The notes beneath the pieces are model-generated. The model searched no databases. It worked only from the letters and a program-made list of their open reading frames with translations, and had not been told where the DNA came from. Both the position numbers and the translations under genes were made by a program. Shown piece by piece: positions 31,961-41,992 of a stretch of 64,000 nucleotides of DNA (its first letter is position 1; every line of letters starts with the position of its first letter). This DNA is from Roseburia sp. (GTDB lineage Bacteria > Bacillota > Clostridia > Christensenellales > Pumilibacteraceae): contig JAMPDA010000001.1 in NCBI GenBank assembly GCA_023665905.1, forward strand, positions 1-64,000, written 5' to 3'.

Positions 31961-34129
31961 ATGAATAGTCGGGTATGGTCTATTATAAAGATAGTGTTGC
32001 CGCTTACGGTTGCATTTATTGTGGTTTTATTATCTGCATTTATATTATCGGGTTGTGGGATTTTTGATTACAGATGTAATCATAATTACGGAAGTTGGGT
32101 AACCGTAACCGAAAATACTTGTACACAAGACGGTGAGGAGCAACGTACATGTTCAAAATGCGGAGATGTAGTCAGTCACGTCATTCCGGCTCAACACTCA
32201 TATGAAGACGGGGTAATCATTATAGCTGCTACTTGTGAAACGCCCGGAACTCGTAAATGTGTATGTAGTAGATGTGGGGATACAAACGTAATGGCTTATT
32301 CGATAGGGCATACATTCGCTGAAGACTGGTCATATGACGAAACTGAGCATTGGCATGCGGCACTTTGTCAGTGTGGACGAGATAGCGATCGTGGCGAGCA
32401 TAATTTTAAAAACGATTATTGTACGGTGTGCCAACAACCTGATGCAAGCCTTTTTATATCCGACGCAACGAGTTTATACAAAATAAAAGATGATACCGCA
32501 AAACGAAATTATCTGCTTGCTGCCGACATTGATATGTCCGATTTTTCATGGAGTCCTTTCGACTTTGCCGGAAGCATTAACGGTAATGGGCACACGATAA
32601 AGAATTTGAGTATAGCCAAATCGTCCGGAAACTGTGGCGTATTCTCTAAACTTACGGGCTACATATCGGACATTAAGTTTGAGAATTTGCAAGTCGTATC
32701 CACTGCTTACGATAACGTGTATGTGGGCAGTGTGTGTGGGCTGTTGAGCGGAGGTGTAATACAAGACGTGACAGTCAGCGGCAGTATTAATTGCGACAGC
32801 GGTTATATAGGAGGAATAGCCGGGAGAGTCGAGAACAATGGTTCTATATCAAACTGTGTGAATAACGCGTCCGTCGAAGGATTGGCGTCGGATACTTTTG
32901 GAGGTTCTGGCGGTATAGTGGGGGAATATGTTAATGGCACTATATCCGATAGCATAAACAACGGCAGAGTAAAGAATAAGTACTGCGTCGGTGGAATAAT
33001 AGCTATGTATGCTCCCAGCAGTACATCAACTTCTAATGTTACAAATAATGGTAAAATTGAGGGCGATTTTAAAGTCGGCGGCATTATCGGTAACGCATCG
33101 TTCAAGGCGGGGATAAAGCTAACGGTTGATGGAGGATGGACTAATCATGGCGAAATATTTGGAAAAGAGTATGTGGGCGGCATTATCGGCAGGTTGTACG
33201 AAAACGCAGAATTTCAGAATCCCGCAATAACATTAAAAAGGTTTAATAATGACGGCAATGTCACGGGCGTTACATATGTCGGCGGTAATATCGGTTATGC
33301 GTATTTATTCGGCGAAACTTTCGGTTTAAGCGGTGATATCGATTTTACTATGGAAATGTGCAATAACGAAGGTGATATAAGCGGCGAAAAGTATGTAGGC
33401 GGCATAGTGGGACTTGCGTCCGCCGACGGTGATGTTAAAGTTATTAAAAATTGCACGAGTATAGGCAAAATAACCGCAGAGTGCTATGTCGGTTGCATTG
33501 CCGGCAAGCTGATCGAAATTTCGATAAAAGAATGTTCAAATACTAGATCGACAATTACAGGCTTAAAATCAATTATCGAAAACGGAGTAAAATATGTTTA
33601 TGCAGGTGGTATGGTCGGCTACGGTAGGGATATCGATGTGCAGGACTGCGTTAATGATGTCGCGATAAGTTATAGCTACGACGGCGCGTGTATAGGCGGC
33701 ATAGTGGGGTATTTATACTCTTACGATGTTTCTACAAGTGTGACGGGCTGTACCAATACGGAAAATATAGATGCGCCAAACGCCAAGTATGTGGGCGGCA
33801 TTGTCGGGTATTTGTACTGCTATGAGTCGCTTTTGGGACGTAATAGAGTCACATTGACAAAGCTTGAAAATTTTGCCGATGTAATGGGAAAAACAGCAGT
33901 CGGGGGAATATTCGGAAAGGCGGATATGGCTGTCGTTACGGCGAGTAAGATCGAAAGCGACGGAACCGTATCTGGCAAAGAGAACGTCGGACTAGTCAGC
34001 GGAGAGTTCCTTTGTTCGTCTTCGTCAACACTTTCATACTGTAGCTGTGGCGGTACCGTCATGCTAAACGGTAGCGAAAAATTCAATATGTTCGGGAAGG
34101 GTGGAGGTTCGCTTCAGATAATAGAATAG
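31961..34129 (+). CDS. GLUG-repeat surface lipoprotein with N-terminal CxxC domain
   Basis: A 722-residue protein. A signal segment (residues about 6-29) ends in FILSGC with lipidated C32. Residues about 39-165 carry repeated CxxC pairs (CSKCGD, CSRCGD, CTVCQ) spaced by TC...G motifs and His, probably binding zinc. Residues about 170-720 are a GLUG-repeat solenoid, with (Y/C)VGGI(I/V)G recurring about every 40-60 residues. The gene is AT-richer than its neighbours, which suggests recent transfer. AAAAGGAG precedes the ATG. It is controlled by a strong promoter overlapped by XRE operators. An adhesion or surface role is inferred; the ligand is unknown. Confidence 0.85.
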   Translation: MNSRVWSIIKIVLPLTVAFIVVLLSAFILSGCGIFDYRCNHNYGSWVTVTENTCTQDGEEQRTCSKCGDVVSHVIPAQHSYEDGVIIIAATCETPGTRKCVCSRCGDTNVMAYSIGHTFAEDWSYDETEHWHAALCQCGRDSDRGEHNFKNDYCTVCQQPDASLFISDATSLYKIKDDTAKRNYLLAADIDMSDFSWSPFDFAGSINGNGHTIKNLSIAKSSGNCGVFSKLTGYISDIKFENLQVVSTAYDNVYVGSVCGLLSGGVIQDVTVSGSINCDSGYIGGIAGRVENNGSISNCVNNASVEGLASDTFGGSGGIVGEYVNGTISDSINNGRVKNKYCVGGIIAMYAPSSTSTSNVTNNGKIEGDFKVGGIIGNASFKAGIKLTVDGGWTNHGEIFGKEYVGGIIGRLYENAEFQNPAITLKRFNNDGNVTGVTYVGGNIGYAYLFGETFGLSGDIDFTMEMCNNEGDISGEKYVGGIVGLASADGDVKVIKNCTSIGKITAECYVGCIAGKLIEISIKECSNTRSTITGLKSIIENGVKYVYAGGMVGYGRDIDVQDCVNDVAISYSYDGACIGGIVGYLYSYDVSTSVTGCTNTENIDAPNAKYVGGIVGYLYCYESLLGRNRVTLTKLENFADVMGKTAVGGIFGKADMAVVTASKIESDGTVSGKENVGLVSGEFLCSSSSTLSYCSCGGTVMLNGSEKFNMFGKGGGSLQIIE

Positions 34130-34165
34130 TGCATTTTGCTGTACTAAATAAGTTTTAAGTCATTA

Positions 34166-34196
34166 AAATCGTCAAGGCATTTGATTTTGGCGATTT
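34166..34196 (+). terminator. Weak terminator after the lipoprotein gene
   Basis: AAATCGTC/GGCGATTT, eight pairs including one G-T, with a long loop and a broken T-run. Confidence 0.35.
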
Positions 34197-34208
34197 ATTG
34201 TTCTACAA

Positions 34209-34235
34209 CAAAAAGACCCGAGCGGAGCTCGGGTC
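34209..34235 (-). terminator. Terminator of the SecB-like gene
   Basis: Perfect 9-bp stem GACCCGAGC (34215-34223) / GCTCGGGTC (34227-34235), followed on the minus strand by five T. Confidence 0.85.
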
Positions 34236-34267
34236 GGTTGATTATAGTTTTGTCGGTGTAGCGGCTG

Positions 34268-34714
34268 TCAGTTCGCTTCCGCGGGCTTTGCGGCGGCGCC
34301 GCAGTAAACGGGCGGCGAGATCATTGGCACGTTATTGGACGCCTGCGTGAGCTGGGCGATAACGAGCGACATGGCCGAAAAGACGTTTCCGCAGAGGAAG
34401 TTGAAATCGTTGACGGTATAGGTGCGGAGCTGTTCGCGGAAATCGATGTCCTGACCGACAAACTCGTCGTTGAGCGTGCGGCGCACGGTGTACACATTGG
34501 TTATTTCGAAAACGCCTTCCGGCTCGAAATCCATTCTGCGGACTACTTCGTACTCGACGGTCGCGCCGTCTTGCTTTTGAAAGAACACTTCGTCTTGCGT
34601 TCTGCCGCGATAATTGATCTGCGGACGGATCTGAAGTCTGTCGAATGTGGCGCGCCGCATCGTCAGTTGCACGGGTCCGTCTTTAAAGAGTTTTGTGAGT
34701 TCTATTTTCTCCAT
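34268..34714 (-). CDS. SecB-like protein, function unknown
   Basis: A 148-residue protein. The order of segments resembles a SecB chaperone: VEYEVVRRMDFEPEGVFEITNVYTV as the central strands, FNFLCGNVFSAMSLVIAQLTQAS as the long helix, then VPMISPPVY near the end, like the SecB PPL/PINF tail. Bacillota normally lack SecB except as stress-linked or toxin-linked versions. It would be cytosolic. CGGAGGAC provides a ribosome site. It has a near-consensus promoter whose -10 region is a GTATAC direct or inverted repeat, so it is regulated. The family assignment is tentative. Confidence 0.45.
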   Translation of the reverse strand: MEKIELTKLFKDGPVQLTMRRATFDRLQIRPQINYRGRTQDEVFFQKQDGATVEYEVVRRMDFEPEGVFEITNVYTVRRTLNDEFVGQDIDFREQLRTYTVNDFNFLCGNVFSAMSLVIAQLTQASNNVPMISPPVYCGAAAKPAEAN

Positions 34715-34734
34715 ATTGTCCTCCGGAAATTACT

Positions 34735-34748
34735 GTATACAAGTATAC
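34735..34748. promoter_or_regulatory. GTATAC-AA-GTATAC operator-like repeat
   Basis: Two GTATAC palindromes two bases apart, overlapping the -10 box of the minus-strand promoter at 34742-34770. The binding protein is unknown. Confidence 0.5.
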
Positions 34749-34770
34749 ATCGTTTTGCGCTCAATGTCAA
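34742..34770 (-). promoter_or_regulatory. Strong promoter of the SecB-like gene
   Basis: Minus strand TTGACA (34765-34770), 17-base spacer, TATACT (34742-34747). Confidence 0.85.
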
Positions 34771-34827
34771 TCGATTATGCAATCAATTTTGCACAGTATT
34801 TGCGCGCGCTATTTTTTTATGGGCGTA

Positions 34828-34856
34828 TTGACAAGACGCGTCGAAAGATGTATAAT
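34828..34856 (+). promoter_or_regulatory. Consensus promoter of the PfkB kinase-dinB operon
   Basis: TTGACA (34828-34833), 17-base spacer, TATAAT (34851-34856). AGAGGTG precedes ATG 34895. No LexA-type box overlaps it. Confidence 0.88.
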
Positions 34857-34894
34857 TATCGTATAGCCGCATTACGCTATAAAGAGGTGAACCA

Positions 34895-35812
34895 ATGAAG
34901 CTTTTTGTATCGGGATTGATAAATGTCGAGACCAATCTGAGAATACGCTCGTTTCCCGTGACGTACTATCCCATCGATTATCCGTTTTTCGGCATAAACA
35001 CATCGATATCGGGCGTCGGATACAATATAGCTACTGCGGCAAAAGCGCTCGGCGACGATGCGGTCCTTTCTACACTTATAGGCAAAGATAACGAGGCGCA
35101 AAGGATAGTTCAGGCTCTTGAGAGTAAAGGCGTAGACCGCAAGTACGTTTTCGACAGCCTCGACGCGACGCCCGTTTCCGTCGTGCTCTACGAGCAGGGC
35201 GACGGCGGACGTCGGCAGATATACTGCGATCTAAAGGATATACAGGAGCGTTCGCTGGACGTGGAGTGTGTAGAGCCCGCCGTTTTCGATTCGGATATAT
35301 GCGTGCTGTGCAATACGAATTTCAATCGCGCGTTGCTGCCCATTGCTAAAGAAGCCGGCAAAACGATAGCGACCGACGTTCACGTTATCAGCGACATATA
35401 CGACCCGTTCAACCGCGATTTCATGAATTACGCGGATATACTGTTTCTCAGCGACGAGGACTTGCCCGTTTCGCCGAGAGAGTTTTTGATAAAGCTTAAA
35501 GACGAGTACGGCGCAAAGGTCATAGTTATCGGGCTCGGACCCGACGGCGTTATCATGTACGAGCGCGAAACCGACAGCATAACGGAGCTTCGCGCCGTGT
35601 CAATAGGCGGTGTGGTGAACACGATAGGCGCAGGCGACGCGCTGTTTACGTCGTTTATACACTATTACGGCGGCGGAAAGTGCGGCGCCGTGGAGGCTAT
35701 AAAGCGCGCGGAGATATTTGCGGCGCTCAAGATCCGTCACGACGGCGGAGCATGCGGTTTTTCGGGTGAGGAGCAAGTCGAGGAGATATACCGTTCGTAC
35801 GAGTTCAGATGA
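34895..35812 (+). CDS. PfkB-family carbohydrate kinase
   Basis: A 305-residue ribokinase-fold enzyme. The N-terminal motif is GVGYNIATAAKALGDDAVLSTLIGKD, and the C-terminal catalytic motif is NTIGAGDALFTSFIHYY, with the catalytic Asp in GAGD and Asn in place of the usual first Asp. VIVIGLGPDGVIMY precedes the ATP site. It should phosphorylate a sugar or nucleoside, but the substrate is not recognisable. It overlaps dinB by four bases (ATGA), so the two are translated together. This pairing with a DNA polymerase is odd and may be only positional. Confidence 0.85.
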   Translation: MKLFVSGLINVETNLRIRSFPVTYYPIDYPFFGINTSISGVGYNIATAAKALGDDAVLSTLIGKDNEAQRIVQALESKGVDRKYVFDSLDATPVSVVLYEQGDGGRRQIYCDLKDIQERSLDVECVEPAVFDSDICVLCNTNFNRALLPIAKEAGKTIATDVHVISDIYDPFNRDFMNYADILFLSDEDLPVSPREFLIKLKDEYGAKVIVIGLGPDGVIMYERETDSITELRAVSIGGVVNTIGAGDALFTSFIHYYGGGKCGAVEAIKRAEIFAALKIRHDGGACGFSGEEQVEEIYRSYEFR

Positions 35813-37038
35813 CAGACCGTGTAATACTGCATTGCGATTTGAATAATTTTTACGCATCGGCGGAGTGTATTGCGCACAAGGAATGGCGCGACGTCCCTTT
35901 AGCGGTGTGCGGCGACCCGACCAAGCGTCACGGCGTGGTGCTCGCCAAAAACGAAATAGCGAAAAAGCTCGGAATAAAGACGGGCGACGTCATATGGCAG
36001 GCTCGGCAAAAAGCGCCGGGTCTTGTTGCCGTTCCGCCGCATTTCGATTTGTATATGGAATATTCGCGGCAGATGTTCGCGCTGTACAACGACTTTACCG
36101 ACATGGTGGAGCCGTTCGGCGCGGACGAATGTTGGCTGGACGTCACGGGCTCGCAAAAGCTGTTCGGCGACGGCGCGGCTATTGCCGACATGATCCGCGA
36201 GCGCGTAAAAAAAGAGAGCGGGCTCACGTGCTCCGTCGGCGTGAGCTTTAATAAAGTGTTCGCAAAGCTCGGGTCGGACCTTAAAAAGCCGGACGCCACG
36301 ACCGTTATTTCGCGGTCCAACTTCAAAGAGCTGATATGGCGGCTGAAAGCCGACGAGATGTTGATGGTGGGCAGGCGCACGTATACGCGGCTTTTGCAGC
36401 TCAATATTGTTACGATAGGCGACCTTGCCGTCGCGCCTGCCGACGTGCTCAAGAGCAATTTCGGCATAAACGGGCTTAAGATGAAGGCGTACGCGAACGG
36501 CGAAGACGACGAGCCCGTGCGCGAAGCGGTAAAAAGCAGACAGATCAAGTCCATAGGTCACGGCATGACCGCCGTGCGCGACATCGAAACGGAGCGGGAC
36601 GCGCGCGACCTTATCTACTATTTGAGCGAAAAGGTCGCGGCACGCATGAGAAAAAACGGCGTACGCGGCTCGCTCGTGTCGGTTGGCATGCGCGACAATA
36701 AGCTGTTTTCAATAGTCAGACAGCGCGCGCTGCCGCTGCCGAGCTATTCTTCGACGGAGATAGCGGAGTGCGCGCTCGGCCTGTTTTTGGATAATTGGAA
36801 CGGCGATCCCATGCGCACCGTCACCGTTTCCGTCGCAAAGCTCGAGGACATCGATGAACCGTATCAGCTCTCGTTTTTTTCGGACACGGAGCGCAACGAA
36901 AAGCTGGAAAAACTCGACGAAGCCATAGACAAGCTCAATGCAAAGTACGGCGGCATCGTTCGCAGGGCGTCGCTCATCGGCAAAGATTTTTTGTACGACA
37001 AGACCGACGCAGAGGACTTTTTGCCCTTTCAAAGATAG
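35809..37038 (+). CDS. dinB: DNA polymerase IV (Y-family)
   Basis: A 409-residue translesion polymerase. The palm motifs are LHCDLNNFYASAEC and GADECWLDVTGS (the SxDE site). The helix-hairpin-helix thumb (IVTIGDLAVAPADVL) follows, then the little finger (SIGHGMT to SVGMRD). YQLSFF at about 360 is a beta-clamp binding motif. The enzyme copies damaged templates without proofreading. It is encoded in one operon with the upstream kinase and upstream of uvrBA. No SOS box was seen, so damage control may differ from that in Bacillus. Confidence 0.95.
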   Translation: MTDRVILHCDLNNFYASAECIAHKEWRDVPLAVCGDPTKRHGVVLAKNEIAKKLGIKTGDVIWQARQKAPGLVAVPPHFDLYMEYSRQMFALYNDFTDMVEPFGADECWLDVTGSQKLFGDGAAIADMIRERVKKESGLTCSVGVSFNKVFAKLGSDLKKPDATTVISRSNFKELIWRLKADEMLMVGRRTYTRLLQLNIVTIGDLAVAPADVLKSNFGINGLKMKAYANGEDDEPVREAVKSRQIKSIGHGMTAVRDIETERDARDLIYYLSEKVAARMRKNGVRGSLVSVGMRDNKLFSIVRQRALPLPSYSSTEIAECALGLFLDNWNGDPMRTVTVSVAKLEDIDEPYQLSFFSDTERNEKLEKLDEAIDKLNAKYGGIVRRASLIGKDFLYDKTDAEDFLPFQR

Positions 37039-37108
37039 ATATTTCGGTCGCGTTATTTGTTTGCAAAATTCGTATTCGGTTATATTTTGTTTTTGCGCGG
37101 TCAAATAA

Positions 37109-37138
37109 TTGACATATCGCGGCGTTTTGCTGTATAAT
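37109..37138 (+). promoter_or_regulatory. Promoter of uvrBA
   Basis: TTGACA (37109-37114), 18-base spacer, TATAAT (37133-37138). The nearby GGCGGAG serves ATG 37169. No LexA palindrome is apparent. Confidence 0.8.
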
Positions 37139-37168
37139 ATTCGACAGCTTTTGTATGGCGGAGCGGCA

Positions 37169-39172
37169 ATGGAATTCAAATTACACAGTAAATATAAGCC
37201 GACGGGCGACCAGCCGGAAGCGATAGAGCAGATAGCCAACGGCATAGAGGACGGGCTTGCGTCGCAGGTGCTGAAAGGCGTTACTGGTAGCGGAAAGACG
37301 TTCACCATGGCTAACGTGATAGAGCGCGTACAGCGTCCGGCGCTCATTTTGGCGCACAACAAAACGCTCGCCGCACAGCTTTGCAACGAGTTTCGCGAGT
37401 TCTTTCCCGAAAACCGCGTGGAGTTTTTCGTCAGTTATTACGATTACTATCAGCCGGAGGCGTACATTCCGTCCACCGATACTTATATCGAAAAGGATCT
37501 CGCGATAAACGACGAGATAGACAAACTGCGCCACAGCGCAACGTGCTCGCTCCACGAGCGGCGCGACACAATAGTTGTGGCGTCCGTTTCGTGCATTTAC
37601 GGACTGGGCGCGCCGGAGGACTATTACAGGCTCGCGGTGTCCGTGCGTCCCGGCGACAGAATGACGCGCGAAGCGCTTATTGCGCGGCTCGTGGATATTA
37701 ATTATCACAGAAACGACCTGGGACCCGAGCGTACCGATTTTCGCGTCCGCGGCGATACCGTGGATATTTTTCCGGCGAGCATGTCCGAGCGCGGCATACG
37801 CGTGGAGTTTTTCGGAAGCGAGATAGACGGAGTGAGCGAGTTCGACGTCGTTTCGGGCAACATTACCGCGCGGCTTGCGCACGCCGCGATATTTCCGGCG
37901 AGCCACTACGCCGTCGAGCACGGCGTGCTACTCGACGCGATCGACCGTATCGAAAAAGACTGCGAGGAGCGCGTCAAGTTTTTTACCGACAATCATAAGC
38001 TGATAGAAGCGCAACGCATAGGCGAGCGCGTGCGATACGATATAGAGATGATGAAAGAAATCGGCTACTGCTCGGGGATAGAAAACTATTCGCGATACTT
38101 CGACGGGCGGAAAGCCGGCGAGCCGCCGTTTACGCTGTTGGATTATTTCCCGCACGATTTTATCATGTTCATCGACGAAAGCCACATGACCGTGCCGCAG
38201 CTCCGCGCCATGTACAACGGCGACAGGGCGCGAAAGACCTCGCTCGTCGATTACGGATTCCGTCTGCCTGCGGCGTTCGACAACAGACCGCTCAAGTTCG
38301 AGGAGTTCAGAGAGCGCATACATCAAACGGTGTACGTGTCCGCGACGCCCGCGCCGTACGAGCTGGAGCTTTCGGGCGGAACGTTTGCGCGTCAGGTGAT
38401 ACGCCCTACGGGTCTTGTCGATCCGCCCGTGACGGTGCGTCCGACAAAGGGTCAGATAGACGATCTTTTGACGGAGATAAAGGACACCGTCGAAAAGGGC
38501 GGAAGGATACTCGTCACGACGCTGACTAAGCGCATGTCGGAGAGCCTCAGCGATTACCTCGCCGAGCAGGGCGTAAAAGTAAAATATCTGCACAGCGATA
38601 TCGACACCATGGAGCGTGTTTCGATAATCAATTCGCTTCGGCGCGGCGATTTCGACGTCGTGGTCGGCATAAACCTCTTGCGCGAAGGGCTCGATATCCC
38701 CGAAGTGCGGCTCGTCGCTATCCTCGACGCGGATAAAGAGGGATTTTTGCGTTCCGAAACATCGCTTATACAGACGATAGGGCGCGCGGCGCGAAACAGC
38801 GAAAGTCGCGTTATAATGTACGGCGACACGTTGACGGGTTCCATGAAAAGGGCAATAGACGAAACAAACGAGCGGCGCGCGCTTCAGCTCAAATATAACG
38901 AGGAGCACAACATCACGCCGCAGACGATAATCAAGCCCATACGCAATACTATAGAAATAACGGATAAGCAAGCGCATGTAGAGCTTAAGGACATCGGAAA
39001 AGAGCTCGACAGACTGAAGTCGCTGATGAACGCGGCGAGTAAAGAGCTCGACTTTGAATCGGCTATCTCGTATCGGGATAAGATAGCCGAGCTCAAGGAG
39101 CTTCAGCGCAATATTTCCGGCACGAGCGCGGCGAGAAGACTGCGCAAAACAAAAGAGGAGAACAACGATTGA
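37169..39172 (+). CDS. uvrB: Excinuclease ABC subunit B
   Basis: A 667-residue damage-verification helicase. Walker A is [14 protein letters not shown], the beta-hairpin [21 protein letters not shown] is complete, the DEAD-type box is MFIDESH, and motif VI is [13 protein letters not shown]. The C-terminal UVR domain ([27 protein letters not shown]) binds UvrC. ATG 37169 is chosen over 37109, which lies inside the promoter. uvrA follows one base after the stop, so both subunits are made together. uvrC is not in the window. Confidence 0.98.
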   Translation: MEFKLHSKYKPTGDQPEAIEQIANGIEDGLASQVLKGVTGSGKTFTMANVIERVQRPALILAHNKTLAAQLCNEFREFFPENRVEFFVSYYDYYQPEAYIPSTDTYIEKDLAINDEIDKLRHSATCSLHERRDTIVVASVSCIYGLGAPEDYYRLAVSVRPGDRMTREALIARLVDINYHRNDLGPERTDFRVRGDTVDIFPASMSERGIRVEFFGSEIDGVSEFDVVSGNITARLAHAAIFPASHYAVEHGVLLDAIDRIEKDCEERVKFFTDNHKLIEAQRIGERVRYDIEMMKEIGYCSGIENYSRYFDGRKAGEPPFTLLDYFPHDFIMFIDESHMTVPQLRAMYNGDRARKTSLVDYGFRLPAAFDNRPLKFEEFRERIHQTVYVSATPAPYELELSGGTFARQVIRPTGLVDPPVTVRPTKGQIDDLLTEIKDTVEKGGRILVTTLTKRMSESLSDYLAEQGVKVKYLHSDIDTMERVSIINSLRRGDFDVVVGINLLREGLDIPEVRLVAILDADKEGFLRSETSLIQTIGRAARNSESRVIMYGDTLTGSMKRAIDETNERRALQLKYNEEHNITPQTIIKPIRNTIEITDKQAHVELKDIGKELDRLKSLMNAASKELDFESAISYRDKIAELKELQRNISGTSAARRLRKTKEENND

Positions 39173-39173
39173 T

Positions 39174-41990
39174 ATGGCATACGACAACAACGAAATAGTT
39201 ATAAAAGGCGCGCGGGAAAACAACCTGAAAAACATCAACCTGACCGTGCCCAAAAACAAGCTCGTGGTGTTCACGGGCGTATCGGGCAGCGGCAAGACGT
39301 CGCTCGCGTTCGACACTATCTTTGCGGAAGGTCAGCGGCGATATGTGGAGTCGCTTTCTTCGTACGCGCGGCAGTTTTTGGGACAGATGGACAAGCCCGA
39401 TGTGGACAGCATAGACGGACTGTCGCCGGCGATATCCATAGACCAAAAGACGACGGGCCGCAATCCGCGCTCGACCGTCGGCACCGTGACCGAGATATAC
39501 GACTACATGCGCTTGCTCTTTGCGCGCGTCGGCGACGTGTACTGCCATAACTGCGGATCGGAAATACATCAGCAGAGCGTGGACGAGATAGTCGATAAAA
39601 TAATGGCGTTGCCGCCCGAAAGCAAGGTGATGATAATTTCGCCCGTGATACGCGGAAAAAAGGGCGAGTACGTCAAGCTGTTCGAGGATTTCAAAAAAGC
39701 CGGATATTCGCGCATGCGCGTGGACGGCATCATTTACGGCTTGGACGAAGAAATAAAGCTCGATAAAAATTCCAAGCACGACATATCCGTCGTGGTCGAT
39801 CGGCTCATGATAGAGCCGGACATACAGCAGCGTCTTACCGATTCGGTGGAAACCGCCCTAAAACTTTCCGACGGGCTCGTCATCGCGTTTTATGACGACA
39901 AGGAGTTGCTGTTTAATACAAAGTATACGTGTGGCAATTGCGGGCTGTCGCTTTCCGAGGTAGAGCCGCGGCTGTTTTCCTTCAATTCGCCGTTCGGCGC
40001 ATGCGAAAAGTGCGGCGGTCTCGGATTTTTGACCAAAGTCGATCCCGAACTGGTGTTTTTCGGCGACACGTCGCTGCGCGATCTAATCGACGGCGGACAG
40101 CTTGAGGGTCACGCGTATTACGAGCAGTGTTTCGAGGCGCTCGCAAAAAAATACTCGTTTTCGCTCAAAACGCCCTTCCGCAAGCTCGATAAGAGCGTGC
40201 AAGATATTATACTGTACGCGACGGACGAGCCGCTTGTTATCGAATATACGACGGGACACTATCACCGCAGCGAGCGCATACAGTACGAGGGCATGATAAA
40301 CTTTATGGAGCGCAGACTTGCCGAAACGACGAGCGACGGCGTGCGCTGGCGTATAGGACGCTTCACCAATTCACAGCCCTGTCCCGAATGCGGCGGCAAA
40401 CGCCTCAAAAAAGAGGCGCTCGCGGTAAAGGTGGGCGGCAAGAATATCGACGAGCTGTGCCGCATGCCCGTCAGACATTTATATGAATTTTTCGATAAGC
40501 TTACGCTGTCGCCGTCTAAAACGATCATCGCGGAGCGCATACTGAAAGAAATACGCGCGCGCATTAAATTTTTGATGGACGTCGGGCTCGAATATCTTAC
40601 GCTGTCGCGAAGCGCCACCACGCTTTCCGGCGGCGAAGCGCAGCGCATACGGCTCGCCACGCAGATAGGCTCCGGACTGTCGGGCGTCCTTTATATACTC
40701 GACGAGCCGAGCATAGGGCTTCACCAATGCGACAACGCAAAGCTCATTGACACGCTCAAGCATTTGCGCGACCTCGGCAACACGCTGATAGTGGTCGAGC
40801 ACGACGAGGACACCATGCGTTCCGCCGACTGCATAGTGGATATAGGCGAGGGCGCAGGCGTGCACGGCGGCAACGTCGTCGCGGTCGGATCTGTGGACGA
40901 TGTCATAAAGTCTGGGTCGGTCACGGGCAAATTCCTGTCGGGCGAGCGCAGGATAAAAGTCCCGACCGAGCGTCGGTTCGCGGACAGCTATATAACCATT
41001 CGTGGCGCGGCGGAAAACAACCTGCGAAAAATCGACGTCAAAATACCGCTCGGCGTGTTTACCGCCGTCACCGGCGTATCGGGCAGCGGCAAGTCGTCGC
41101 TGATAAATCAGACGCTCTATCCGGCGGCGGCTAATATGTTCAACAGCGTAAAACAGCGCGTGGGAAGCTGCGACGGCATAGACGGGCTGGAGCAGATAGA
41201 TAAAGTTATAAACATCGACCAAAGCCCTATAGGCAGGACGCCGCGCTCCAATCCCGCGACGTACACCGGCGCGATGTCCACGATACGCGACCTCTTTGCG
41301 GAACTCCCTGCGGCAAAAGAACGCGGCTACGGTTCGGGCAGGTTCTCGTTCAACGTGCGCGGCGGACGGTGCGAAAACTGCGAGGGCGACGGGATAATAC
41401 GCATTGAAATGAACTTCCTGCCCGATGTGTACGTGCCGTGCGACGTCTGCCACGGCAAACGCTTCAACCGCGAAACGTTGCAGGTAAAGTACAGAGATAA
41501 ATCGATAGCCGACGTCCTCGATATGACGATAGAGGAGAGCTACGAGTTTTTCAAGAACATTCCCACGCTCAAGCGCAAGCTCGGCACTTTGCTGGACGTC
41601 GGGCTCGGCTATATCAAGCTCGGTCAGCCGGCGACGACGCTGTCGGGCGGCGAGGCGCAACGCGTCAAGCTGGCGACGGAACTGTCCAAGGTGTCTACAA
41701 GCAGGACGCTGTACGTCCTCGACGAGCCGACGACGGGACTTCATTCGGCGGATGTGGAGCGGCTTATTGATATACTTTCGCGGCTTGTGGACAACGGCAA
41801 CACCGTAGTCGTTATCGAGCACAATCTCGACGTTATCAAGTGTGCGGACTATATAATAGACCTTGGACCGGACGGCGGCGACGCCGGCGGTGCGGTGGTC
41901 GCTACGGGCTCGCCCGAAAAGGTAGCGCAGGTCGAACAAAGCAAGACCGGACAGTACCTCAAAAAAATTCTCGGCGGCGGCTGTGAGTGA
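39174..41990 (+). CDS. uvrA: Excinuclease ABC subunit A
   Basis: A 938-residue ABC-type damage sensor. Two Walker A motifs are [14 protein letters not shown] and [14 protein letters not shown], and both signatures ([18 protein letters not shown]) are intact. Zinc modules are visible as CHNCG, CGNCG...CEKCGG, CPECGG and CENCEG...CDVCHG. UvrA dimers load UvrB on lesions. AGAGGAG lies ahead of the start, and the stop overlaps the region before the LRR gene. The length is typical. Confidence 0.98.
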   Translation: MAYDNNEIVIKGARENNLKNINLTVPKNKLVVFTGVSGSGKTSLAFDTIFAEGQRRYVESLSSYARQFLGQMDKPDVDSIDGLSPAISIDQKTTGRNPRSTVGTVTEIYDYMRLLFARVGDVYCHNCGSEIHQQSVDEIVDKIMALPPESKVMIISPVIRGKKGEYVKLFEDFKKAGYSRMRVDGIIYGLDEEIKLDKNSKHDISVVVDRLMIEPDIQQRLTDSVETALKLSDGLVIAFYDDKELLFNTKYTCGNCGLSLSEVEPRLFSFNSPFGACEKCGGLGFLTKVDPELVFFGDTSLRDLIDGGQLEGHAYYEQCFEALAKKYSFSLKTPFRKLDKSVQDIILYATDEPLVIEYTTGHYHRSERIQYEGMINFMERRLAETTSDGVRWRIGRFTNSQPCPECGGKRLKKEALAVKVGGKNIDELCRMPVRHLYEFFDKLTLSPSKTIIAERILKEIRARIKFLMDVGLEYLTLSRSATTLSGGEAQRIRLATQIGSGLSGVLYILDEPSIGLHQCDNAKLIDTLKHLRDLGNTLIVVEHDEDTMRSADCIVDIGEGAGVHGGNVVAVGSVDDVIKSGSVTGKFLSGERRIKVPTERRFADSYITIRGAAENNLRKIDVKIPLGVFTAVTGVSGSGKSSLINQTLYPAAANMFNSVKQRVGSCDGIDGLEQIDKVINIDQSPIGRTPRSNPATYTGAMSTIRDLFAELPAAKERGYGSGRFSFNVRGGRCENCEGDGIIRIEMNFLPDVYVPCDVCHGKRFNRETLQVKYRDKSIADVLDMTIEESYEFFKNIPTLKRKLGTLLDVGLGYIKLGQPATTLSGGEAQRVKLATELSKVSTSRTLYVLDEPTTGLHSADVERLIDILSRLVDNGNTVVVIEHNLDVIKCADYIIDLGPDGGDAGGAVVATGSPEKVAQVEQSKTGQYLKKILGGGCE

Positions 41991-41992
41991 GT

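Noticed and set aside
34780-37168. LexA/SOS boxes ahead of the dinB and uvrB operons
   Set aside because: No GAAC-N4-GTTC type palindrome overlaps either promoter.
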